Under the pieces are notes generated by a model. It had not been told where the DNA came from. It worked only from the letters and a program-made list of their open reading frames with translations, and did no database searches. Positions 1 to 5,670 of a stretch of DNA of 8,288 bases are shown here, piece after piece. Within the stretch, counting starts at the first letter, position 1. The number at the start of each line of letters is the position of its first letter. The translations under genes were made by a program, and so were the position numbers. The stretch is from an uncultured Christensenellaceae bacterium. GTDB lineage: Bacteria > Bacillota > Clostridia > Christensenellales > Pumilibacteraceae. Location of the stretch: contig CAJUQF010000089.1 of the NCBI GenBank assembly GCA_910588315.1, positions 1-8,288 on the forward strand, written 5' to 3'.

Positions 1-1070
1 GATACGGGGTTGACAAACTTTTTGTTCGATGCTGTGACGGTCGTTCCGTACGACACGATCCTGCCGTTCATGGAGTCTGCGACGTACAGTATCGAATTTT
101 TCGCGGCAAGTCCGGACGGCATATTGAAAAAGCCGAGCTCATCACTGCCGGAAGCTATCAACGTATCGTCGACGGTAAGATCTCCCGACAGTTTATGCAG
201 GGCATTGAGTGTATCCAAAGCATAAACGAAACCGTCATACGCAAAAAGATTTACGAATAAAGTGCCGTCGGTTTTTCGATCGAGATAAAGTCCGTCGTTT
301 TCTGTGATTTTATATCGGGCGATATCGCTGCGGGTCAGTGTGTAAAGCAATTTGTCGGAACTACTCGCTGTCATCGATAAAACGGAATCGGATTGTACGA
401 TCACAGGCGTCAAAACGCCGTCGTTATCGGCGGTACATATGTCTTGCTTGCGCACGTAAACGGAATCTACGGCAACGTAAACCTTGCCGTTAATCGCGGA
501 CACGGCGCTTGCCGATATTTTCGGATGCCTGTCCGACTTGAGATTGGTTACTACCGCAGTGCTTGTGTCGACGGACGTTCCGCCGAGCTTGGCTGTTATC
601 AATTTCGTTTTCGTGATCGCATAAAGCGTGTCCGATTCGCAGCAAAAGTCCACGAAATCGTCCGCTGTGCCGTTCGGTTCGAATTTAACGCCGTCGCTTT
701 CGCCGCAGTAGGATATAATAGCGCCGTCCGACAGCACGATCAAGTATTCCGATTGCGACTGTTCTTTGGCGATCTTGCGATAAACCTTGTCCGCGCGTAT
801 GTTCTTGGTAGCCGTTATTTCTTTTTCGGACGATACCCACTCGACGGAATGGGCGCCGGCTATCAAAATGCCTATACTGTCGGCATAAACCGAATTGGGA
901 TTGTCGAAACAGCGGTATTCGACCGGACAATCCTCGTTTTCGATCGGTGTCAATTCGACGGACTTTACCGCCGCTTCCGCTTGCACGGGCAAAAAGACGA
1001 ACGCAAACGCGGTCAGCAAACAAATCGACAGTACGATCGCAGTAAATACGAATTTCTTCCATATAGTCAT
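1..1070 (-). CDS. Secreted beta-propeller / NHL-repeat-like protein (partial, 3' end outside window)
   Basis: The minus frame starting with ATG at 1070-1068 stays open for 356 codons to the left edge, so the gene is real but incomplete. Residues 1-33 form a classic signal peptide: Lys5-Lys6, a hydrophobic core at about 7-28, and a cleavage site after Ala33 (AEA|A). The mature part has a repeating pattern of short beta-strand phrases such as LYAITKTKL, VYVAVDSVYV, LYTLTRSDI and VYALDTLNAL. Residues 318-342 match the NHL/YWTD style best, with PSGLAAKNSILYVAD followed by GRIVSY. I infer an extracytoplasmic beta-propeller, perhaps for ligand binding or scaffolding. No catalytic motif is visible and the ligand is unknown. 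There is no Shine-Dalgarno sequence before the ATG, and the promoter lies almost on top of it. An ATG at 1074 is in another frame that closes at 685. It is divergent from the ppx operon. I am confident of the gene and moderately confident of the fold. Confidence 0.82.
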   Translation of the reverse strand, partial: MTIWKKFVFTAIVLSICLLTAFAFVFLPVQAEAAVKSVELTPIENEDCPVEYRCFDNPNSVYADSIGILIAGAHSVEWVSSEKEITATKNIRADKVYRKIAKEQSQSEYLIVLSDGAIISYCGESDGVKFEPNGTADDFVDFCCESDTLYAITKTKLITAKLGGTSVDTSTAVVTNLKSDRHPKISASAVSAINGKVYVAVDSVYVRKQDICTADNDGVLTPVIVQSDSVLSMTASSSDKLLYTLTRSDIARYKITENDGLYLDRKTDGTLFVNLFAYDGFVYALDTLNALHKLSGDLTVDDTLIASGSDELGFFNMPSGLAAKNSILYVADSMNGRIVSYGTTVTASNKKFVNPV

Positions 1071-1078
1071 ACATTTTT

Positions 1079-1107
1079 ATTTTATCATACTCGAAAAAAA
1101 ATGTAAA
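1079..1107 (-). promoter_or_regulatory. Promoter of the secreted beta-propeller gene, near-leaderless
   Basis: Read on the minus strand there is a -35 TTTACA (1107-1102), a 17-bp spacer and a -10 TAAAAT (1084-1079). The extended -10 dinucleotide TG (1087-1086) sits one base before the -10. The predicted transcription start is about 1072, only 0-4 bases before the ATG at 1070, and no Shine-Dalgarno sequence fits in between. A second -10-like TATGAT at 1089-1084 has a poorer spacer. Confidence 0.65.
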
Positions 1108-1193
1108 GAGTTTTGCGCATTTTTTGTCGAATGATATGTCTGTACGGTATAAGCAAAGCGTATGTCGGGATTTGCATTTTCGGAGTGTTCGTA

Positions 1194-1265
1194 ATGTATG
1201 AATATATAAACAATATGAATTTGGTCAAAAGTTACAAAAACGAGCTTGAATTTTATGGACATTAA
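1194..1265 (+). CDS. Possible small ORF, 23 codons
   Basis: An ATG at 1194 opens a 23-codon frame (MYEYINNMNL, then VKSYKNELEFYGH) ending in TAA at 1263-1265. A good ribosome-binding site, GGAG at 1182-1185, lies 8 bases before it. A weak promoter is possible upstream: TTGTCG (1124-1129), 18 bp, TATAAG (1148-1153). The ORF ends 5 bases before the -35 box of the ppx promoter, in AT-rich DNA where short ORFs often arise by chance. The peptide would be hydrophilic with alternating charges and no membrane segment. It resembles no family I know. It could be a leader or a small regulatory peptide, or only noise. Confidence 0.25.
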   Translation: MYEYINNMNLVKSYKNELEFYGH

Positions 1266-1269
1266 CGTA

Positions 1270-1298
1270 TTTACAAGTTTATTAATATATGTTATAAT
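1270..1298 (+). promoter_or_regulatory. Promoter of the ppx-maf-mreB operon
   Basis: A near-consensus sigma-A promoter: -35 TTTACA (1270-1275), a 17-bp spacer and a perfect -10 TATAAT (1293-1298), with an extended -10 TG at 1290-1291. Transcription should begin near 1305, giving a leader of about 50 nt before the TTG start at 1355. Because the downstream genes overlap, this promoter probably drives ppx, maf and mreB together. Confidence 0.75.
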
Positions 1299-1316
1299 TT
1301 GAGTAATAATCAAAAT

Positions 1317-1347
1317 GGGGTTATCTGTACCATAAGCCCCGGAAGGA
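1317..1347 (+). promoter_or_regulatory. Leader hairpin next to the ppx ribosome-binding site
   Basis: GGGGTTAT (1317-1324) can pair with ATAA and CCCC (1332-1340), leaving one bulged G and a 7-base loop. The stem ends 2 bases before the Shine-Dalgarno AAGGA (1343-1347), which lies 7 bases before the TTG start. The hairpin has no following U-tract, so it is not a terminator. It may protect the mRNA 5' end or tune initiation; that role is inferred. Confidence 0.4.
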
Positions 1348-1354
1348 AACTGCT

Positions 1355-2866
1355 TTGAATAATATTGCTATAATAGATTTGGGTTCTAATTCCGCACGGC
1401 TCGTACTCGCTCACGTCATAGACGACGGCTATTTTGTCGTTTACGACGAGCTTAAAGAGAATGTAAGGCTCGCTCAGGATATGGAGCGCGACGGCTATCT
1501 GAAACAGGCGCGAATCGCGCAAGCCGTAAAGACGCTTAAAATGTTCAGAAAGTTATGCGATGCGAATAATGTGGACAAGATATATGCGTTTGCAACAAAT
1601 GCGGTGCGTAAAGCGAAAAATCAACGCAGTTTCTTGGAAGAAGTAAATACGGTCTGCGGGTTCAAAATGGACGTTTTGTCCGAAGATCAAGAGGCGACTC
1701 AGATATATTACGGCGTGATAAACTCGCTCGAAATTCCCAAGGGCGTTATCATGGATATATCCGGTTCGTCGTTGCAGCTTGTTCAGTACAATCGCAGAAT
1801 TATCATGAACAAGGCGAATTTGCCGATAGGCACGATGACGCTTTCGTCGCTGTTTAACGAGAATACGACGCCGTTGCAGCAATCGCAGATGATAGAGACT
1901 TATATGCGCGATCAGTTCGCGAGTATAGAATGGTTAAAAAATCTCGACCCGGAATATAAATTCGTCGGGTGCGGCGGATCTTTTCGCAATCTTGCATGTA
2001 TCGTACAGCGCATAGAAAAGTATCCGCTTGCCATGGTACATAACTATCATATAGCATGCGAAACGTTTAATAAAGTTTACGATATGATTAAGGTTTTGGA
2101 CGTGGAAAAACGGTCCAAGATCAAAGGTCTTTCGGCGCAGCGCGCGGATATATTCTGCGCGGCGTTGTCTTGTATAAAGAGTTTTCTTGACAGCACCGAG
2201 TTCGACGAAATGGTCATTTCGGGCTCCGGTATACGCGAAGGATACATGTTCAATCACACGGTACCCACTACGCTCGAAAAACCGATAACCGATATACTCG
2301 GTTATTCGATCTATACGAGATTGCATTATTTCGATCTTAATGTGCCGCATGCCGAGCACGTTTGCAATCTCGCCATACAGTTGTACAAGCAGTTGCGCGT
2401 TTTGCATAAACTTCCGCGGCAGTATGTGCGCGTCCTGCGTATCGCCGCGCTGATGCACGAGACGGGCGGCAGGATAAACTTCTACAATAATTACAAACAT
2501 TCAAACTACTCTATAATGAATTCCAACCTGTACGGTGTGTCGCATCGCGATCTCGTGTTGGCTGCGTTTGTAGTACTTGCGCACGATCTCGACGATCTGT
2601 CTTACGCGGAGTGGAAAAAATATGCCGGCATAGTTCAGGAAGAAGATCTTGTCGCGGTCATGCGGCTTGCGGTTATATTGCGTATAGCCGACTCGCTCGA
2701 CCGATCTATGTCCGGTTCCGTCAAAACTATCACGTGCGACGTGCTCGGCGATTCGGTCATAATGAAAACCGAGGTCGAAGGCGATTGTTCGCTCGAGATA
2801 AAGGATGCGTTGTCGGCGGGCGCGGATTTTGCCAAGGCGTACAAGAAAAACCTTGAAATACTTTGA
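1355..2866 (+). CDS. ppx: Ppx/GppA family phosphatase with C-terminal HD domain
   Basis: Exopolyphosphatase / pppGpp phosphohydrolase family, expected to remove terminal phosphates from polyphosphate or pppGpp in the cytoplasm. The 503-residue length fits the two-part form. The N-terminal actin-like ASKHA domain (about 1-300) shows IDLGSNSARLVL (7-18), the catalytic-Glu region EDQEATQIYYG (110-120, E113), a phosphate-2 loop DISGSSLQL (134-142), GCGGSFRNLA (205-214), the KGLSAQRADI motif (257-266) and SGSGIREG (289-296). The HD-type domain (about 310-503) shows HETGG (368-372), KHSNYSI, GVSHRDL and ILRIADSLDRS (441-451). Two motifs are atypical: the phosphate-2 loop is ISGSS rather than IGGGS, and the HD signature is His-Glu rather than His-Asp. 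The TTG start at 1355 is chosen for its Shine-Dalgarno AAGGA 7 bases upstream and because the protein begins MNNIAIIDLG. It overlaps maf by 14 nt. Ppx versus GppA activity cannot be decided from sequence. Confidence 0.9.
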   Translation: MNNIAIIDLGSNSARLVLAHVIDDGYFVVYDELKENVRLAQDMERDGYLKQARIAQAVKTLKMFRKLCDANNVDKIYAFATNAVRKAKNQRSFLEEVNTVCGFKMDVLSEDQEATQIYYGVINSLEIPKGVIMDISGSSLQLVQYNRRIIMNKANLPIGTMTLSSLFNENTTPLQQSQMIETYMRDQFASIEWLKNLDPEYKFVGCGGSFRNLACIVQRIEKYPLAMVHNYHIACETFNKVYDMIKVLDVEKRSKIKGLSAQRADIFCAALSCIKSFLDSTEFDEMVISGSGIREGYMFNHTVPTTLEKPITDILGYSIYTRLHYFDLNVPHAEHVCNLAIQLYKQLRVLHKLPRQYVRVLRIAALMHETGGRINFYNNYKHSNYSIMNSNLYGVSHRDLVLAAFVVLAHDLDDLSYAEWKKYAGIVQEEDLVAVMRLAVILRIADSLDRSMSGSVKTITCDVLGDSVIMKTEVEGDCSLEIKDALSAGADFAKAYKKNLEIL

Positions 2867-3440
2867 TATAGTGCTTGCGACCGCGTCGCCGCGTCGCAAA
2901 GAACTTATAAAGAAGATATCGTGCGTGCGTCCGATATTCATGCCGACGGACGCCGACGAGGTCACACTCGACGGAGCGGAAAAAACCGCGACTGTCAATG
3001 CACGTTTAAAAGGCGAGAGCGCGGCGCGATCATCGGATAAACCGATACTCGCGTTCGATACCGTGGTAGGGATAGACGAAACCGTTTTGGGTAAGCCCGA
3101 TTCGCATAAACGCGCGATAGAAATGTTTGAAATGCTTTGCGGCCGCACTCACGAAGTCGTGACTGCGGTATATTTTCGGGTAAAAGAGAAAATAATCGAA
3201 AAAAGTGAAAAAACTTATGTCACTTTCGGTGCATTTGACAAAGAATTGGTGTATAATTATGTTGACAGCGGCGCTCCGTACGACAAGGCGGGCGGATATA
3301 ATATCGACGATCCCGCTATCAAACCGTTGATAATAAACGTGAAAGGCGATTACGACAACGTTGTCGGTTTGCCTGTTAAACTTACCGAAAAACTTATCGA
3401 GGAGAATCTTATTTATGGCGAGAATGGATATCGCACTTGA
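2853..3440 (+). CDS. maf: Maf-family nucleoside triphosphate pyrophosphatase
   Basis: Maf proteins hydrolyse dTTP, UTP and modified nucleotides to monophosphates, cleaning the nucleotide pool. They are linked to septum inhibition in Bacillus. The product is 195 residues, the usual size. Motifs in order are LATASPRRKEL (8-18, substrate loop), DADE (33-36), the catalytic FDTVVGID (68-75, D69), LGKP (79-82), CGRTHEVVTAV (96-106), YDKAGGYNI (143-151) and GDYDNVVGLP (165-174). The start is TTG at 2853, inside the end of ppx (14-nt overlap), because the family begins a few residues before LATASPRR. An in-frame ATG at 2805 would add 16 Arg-rich residues encoded by ppx sequence and is unlikely. No strong Shine-Dalgarno precedes the TTG, so translation is probably coupled to ppx. 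The 3' end overlaps the mreB-like gene by 26 nt. Maf next to mreB is the common Firmicutes order. Confidence 0.92.
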   Translation: MKYFDIVLATASPRRKELIKKISCVRPIFMPTDADEVTLDGAEKTATVNARLKGESAARSSDKPILAFDTVVGIDETVLGKPDSHKRAIEMFEMLCGRTHEVVTAVYFRVKEKIIEKSEKTYVTFGAFDKELVYNYVDSGAPYDKAGGYNIDDPAIKPLIINVKGDYDNVVGLPVKLTEKLIEENLIYGENGYRT

Positions 3441-4428
3441 TCTCGGAACATCGTTCACATCGATTTTCGTGTCCGGTGACGGTATTGTTTTGCACGAACC
3501 GTCCGTTATAGCGTATTTCGACGACGGCAGTAAGCGCAGGACCCGTGCCGTCGGAAACGAAGCGTATTATATGATGGGAAGAACGCCCGAAAAAACCAAG
3601 ACAGTTTGCCCGATAACCGACGGGACGATAACCGATCCGGACGCATGTTCGGACATGCTCGGCGAGTTTGTCGGTAAGATCCTTCCGGAATCGTATATTA
3701 TCAAACCGAAAATACGCTGTATCGTCGGCATTCCCATGGGCGCTACCGTGTCCGACCGCGAAATGTACGAGAGCGTTCTTATGAGCGCCGGTATCGACGA
3801 GATAATAATGGTCAATTCGATCATGCTCGCCGGCGTCGGTGCGGACATGCAGGTGCAATCCAATTTCGGCGGACTCGTGACGTCTATCGGCGGCGGCGGT
3901 ACGGAAATCGCGGTACTGAGTCTTTGCGGCATAATCAACGGTTGCGGCATAAATATAGGCGGCGATATGATCGACCATGCGCTTACGGACAGAGTTTGCG
4001 GCGTTTACGGTCTGAATGTAGGCAGGTCTGCCATACGTGGCATTAAGGAAAAAATTTGCAGTCTTATAAGCAATGACTGTGCGTCCGCATCGGTCAGCGG
4101 TATAGACATAGAGACTAAAAACATACGGTCGCAGTCCGTTTCGGCGGATACGCTTTACAGCGTCGTGTACGAGTATTACAAGAACATAATCGATGCGGTA
4201 GAGAGCATAATCAATGCCGGTACGCCTACCGTCGCCGCGGAAATACAAAAGAGCGGTATCACTGTGGTCGGCGGCGGCGCGAAAATGTTGGGGCTTGCGC
4301 CCGTTATGAGCAAGTTGTTAAAGCTCAACGTGAATATCCCGCACGAGGCGCAGTATGCTACCGTACTCGGCGGCGGACGACTGCTCTCGGACGATGAGTT
4401 GTTGTACGATATAATGTCTCATATTTAA
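3415..4428 (+). CDS. mreB: MreB-like bacterial actin with substituted ATPase residues
   Basis: MreB polymerises along the inner membrane and guides wall synthesis in rod-shaped cells. This 337-residue product has the normal length and MreB landmarks: IALDLGTSFTS (6-16, phosphate-1), GIVLHEPSVIAY (23-34), GRTPEKTKTVCPITDGTITD (55-74), KPKIRCIVGIP (97-107), SIGGGGTEIAVLSLCGII (157-174, phosphate-2), NIGGDMIDHA (180-189), SGIDIET (228-234) and GITVVGGGAKMLGL (281-294, adenosine loop). It is divergent at the active site. The EEPMAAAIG motif reads NSIMLAGVG (134-142), losing the Glu that activates water, and DIGGGTTE reads SIGGGGTE, replacing Asp with Ser157. ATP binding may remain, but hydrolysis is probably lost or weak. 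The start at 3415 is set by the Shine-Dalgarno GAGGAG (3399-3404); ATG at 3424 is an alternative. mreC and mreD do not follow. It could be the sole MreB of the organism or a degenerate paralog; the position next to maf favours the mreB locus. Confidence 0.85.
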   Translation: MARMDIALDLGTSFTSIFVSGDGIVLHEPSVIAYFDDGSKRRTRAVGNEAYYMMGRTPEKTKTVCPITDGTITDPDACSDMLGEFVGKILPESYIIKPKIRCIVGIPMGATVSDREMYESVLMSAGIDEIIMVNSIMLAGVGADMQVQSNFGGLVTSIGGGGTEIAVLSLCGIINGCGINIGGDMIDHALTDRVCGVYGLNVGRSAIRGIKEKICSLISNDCASASVSGIDIETKNIRSQSVSADTLYSVVYEYYKNIIDAVESIINAGTPTVAAEIQKSGITVVGGGAKMLGLAPVMSKLLKLNVNIPHEAQYATVLGGGRLLSDDELLYDIMSHI

Positions 4429-4440
4429 TTTTGCCTCCTT

Positions 4441-4568
4441 CCCGATACTCGTGCGGCGTCTTGCTATCAATTTGAACGCCGCTCCACTACGAATTCGGGT
4501 GGCGACGCCTTGCGGCAGCTGCGCGCCGGACAGACAGTCTTTGCAAACGAGGCTTTACAGGCGCTCGT
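4441..4568. repeat. GC-rich block of consecutive inverted repeats (palindromic element or structured 3' UTR)
   Basis: There is no gene between 4429 and 4672. The first 130 bases are GC-rich and fold into successive stems. Stem one pairs GCGGCGT (4453-4459) with ACGCCGC (4476-4482) over a 16-base loop, extended by CGT/ACG (4450-4452/4489-4491) and CCCGA/TCGGG (4441-4445/4495-4499). Stem two pairs GGCG (4501-4504) with CGCC (4524-4527) around a GCAGCTGC palindrome. Stem three pairs ACGAGGC (4547-4553) with GC-G-CTCGT (4561-4568, one bulge). No U-tract follows, so this is not a simple terminator. It could be a dispersed palindromic repeat, an RNA element or debris of lost genes. The strand is undetermined. 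Confidence 0.4.
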
Positions 4569-4569
4569 A

Positions 4570-4597
4570 TTAACGTATCGTGATAAAACTATATAAT
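4570..4597 (+). promoter_or_regulatory. Probable promoter of the minD operon
   Basis: TTAACG (4570-4575), a 16-bp spacer and a perfect -10 TATAAT (4592-4597). The -35 matches consensus at four of six positions. Transcription would begin near 4604, leaving a leader of about 70 nt that contains the long hairpin at 4630-4662. It would separate the min-spoIVF genes from the ppx-maf-mreB transcript. Confidence 0.5.
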
Positions 4598-4629
4598 TAC
4601 TAAATTTTTATTTGCGACAAAAGCCATCA

Positions 4630-4662
4630 AAATTCCGCTTGCGTTTAACGTAGGCGGAGTTT
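4630..4662 (+). promoter_or_regulatory. minD leader hairpin overlapping the ribosome-binding site
   Basis: A 14-bp stem (4630-4643 with 4649-4662, including three G-U pairs) closes over the loop UUUAA. Its 3' arm contains GGCGGAG (4654-4660), the only Shine-Dalgarno-like sequence before minD; GGAG ends 13 bases before the ATG at 4673. The folded RNA would hide the site. The stem is also followed by a U-rich stretch (UUUAUACUUUU), so it could act as a weak terminator or attenuator. Either way it is well placed to control minD expression. Confidence 0.5.
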
Positions 4663-4672
4663 ATACTTTTAA

Positions 4673-5434
4673 ATGATGAAAAGCTTAGTTATTACATCGG
4701 GCAAGGGCGGTGTCGGCAAGACGACGGTCACCGCCTGTCTGGGGCGCGCGCTTGCCGATCTCGGATTAAGGGTTGCGCTTATCGATGCGGATTTCGGGTT
4801 GAATAATCTCGACGTAGTTCTCGAACTCGAAAATAAAGTTGTTTACGACATCGCGGACGTTATGGAAAATCGGTGCAGAGTACGGCAGGCTTTGGTTCAA
4901 GCGGATACTCGCAATCTTTTTTTATTGCCGTCGGCGCACGGATATCTCGGCGAGCGTATAACTTCGCAAAATATTCGTCTCGTTTTGAAAAGTCTTGCCG
5001 TGACTTTCGATTATGTGCTTGTCGACTGTCCAGCGGGCATAGAAGCGGGATTCAATCGGGCGGTGGGCGCGTGCGACGGCGCGATCGTTGTGACGACGCC
5101 GCACGTCAGCGCTTTGCGCGATGCCAATAAAGTAGTTACTTTGCTTACGTCGTACAAGATACAGCCTACTCTTGTCATAAACAGGGTACGAGGCGATCTG
5201 CTTGTCGACGGAAAGATACCGGGCAAGGACGAGATAGAACGATTGTTAAAGGCAAAAGTGGACGGGGTCATTCCCGAAACCGACGGCGTTTACAACTTTG
5301 CGGCAATGCCGCGGAAACCGTTCGATATGCTCGCCAAAAGACTGCATACCGGCGTCGGTGAACCGTTCGATCCCGCAGCGGGTTATCGCGGCTTTTTCGG
5401 CGGGATAAAAAAGAGATTCAGGCGGAGCGAATAA
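4673..5434 (+). CDS. minD: MinD, septum-site-determining ATPase
   Basis: MinD is a ParA/MinD-type P-loop ATPase that binds the membrane as an ATP dimer, normally recruits MinC to block misplaced FtsZ rings, and is released by MinE. The 253-residue product has the deviant Walker A GKGGVGKTT (10-18, with signature Lys11 and Lys16), switch I DADFGLNNLDVVL (38-50), switch II/Walker B VLVDCPAGIEAGF (115-127) and a VINRVRGD base-recognition region (168-175). The C-terminus GFFGGIKKRFRRSE (240-253) is hydrophobic then basic and should serve as the amphipathic membrane-targeting helix. The start is ATG at 4673, with ATG at 4676 an equal alternative. No minC precedes it. The stop overlaps the minE start by one base (TAATG). 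Confidence 0.95.
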   Translation: MMKSLVITSGKGGVGKTTVTACLGRALADLGLRVALIDADFGLNNLDVVLELENKVVYDIADVMENRCRVRQALVQADTRNLFLLPSAHGYLGERITSQNIRLVLKSLAVTFDYVLVDCPAGIEAGFNRAVGACDGAIVVTTPHVSALRDANKVVTLLTSYKIQPTLVINRVRGDLLVDGKIPGKDEIERLLKAKVDGVIPETDGVYNFAAMPRKPFDMLAKRLHTGVGEPFDPAAGYRGFFGGIKKRFRRSE

Positions 5435-5670
5435 TGGGTAAAACGGAAGTATCAGAGCGTTTGGCGCGTATCATAGAAAACGACGCCGGAGGCGAGATAA
5501 AACGCGCGATGCGTGTCGTGCAAAGCGACGTTATGACTTTGCTATGCGAATTTATGTCGATAGACAAACTCGATATGACGGTAGATAAAACAGATAACGG
5601 GTATGTTCTTAAAATAACTGCCGATGTTGCCAAGTTTTACGGCATAGGCAATACTACCGAGTGCGAATGA
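5434..5670 (+). CDS. minE: MinE, MinD topological specificity factor (short form)
   Basis: MinE stimulates the MinD ATPase and drives its cycling on the membrane. The product is 78 residues against roughly 85-90 in well-studied homologs. VSERLARIIEND (6-17) aligns with the MinD-contact helix (ERLQIIVAER in E. coli). AMRVVQSDVMTLLCEFMSIDKLDMTVDKTDNGYVLKITADV (about 25-65) matches the dimeric topological domain, where LRKDILEVICKYVQID is the E. coli equivalent. The hydrophobic N-terminal membrane-targeting segment that precedes ERL in E. coli is replaced by only MGKTEV. The Shine-Dalgarno GGCGGAG (5421-5427) lies inside the end of minD, 6 bases before the start, so the two genes are translationally coupled. 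The assignment rests on the motif match plus position behind minD. Confidence 0.82.
   Translation: MGKTEVSERLARIIENDAGGEIKRAMRVVQSDVMTLLCEFMSIDKLDMTVDKTDNGYVLKITADVAKFYGIGNTTECE

Noticed and set aside
393..1106. Plus-strand open frame of 237 codons
   Set aside because: It is the codon-aligned antisense of the secreted protein gene. The minus frame has a signal peptide and beta-propeller pattern; the plus frame has an Arg/Tyr-rich composition typical of a shadow.
1077..1313. Minus-strand 78-codon frame in the divergent intergenic region
   Set aside because: It runs through both divergent promoters, has no ribosome-binding site, and its composition reflects AT-rich DNA.
2501..3148. Minus-strand 215-codon frame across the ppx-maf junction
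   Set aside because: It is antisense to two well-supported genes with clear family motifs.
4320..4440. Antisense AAGGAGG followed by an ATG at 4422 and a 34-codon frame inside mreB
   Set aside because: The spacing is 11 bases and the frame lies wholly in antisense of mreB; the peptide has no recognisable features. The motif is reported separately as a plus-strand CCTCCTT.
4429..4596. 55-codon in-frame extension beyond the mreB stop (ending TAA at 4594-4596)
   Set aside because: It has no ATG or ribosome-binding site, does not resemble MreC, MreD or MinC, and is not improbable in GC-rich DNA. The first stop is an ordinary TAA, and the hairpins explain the region better.
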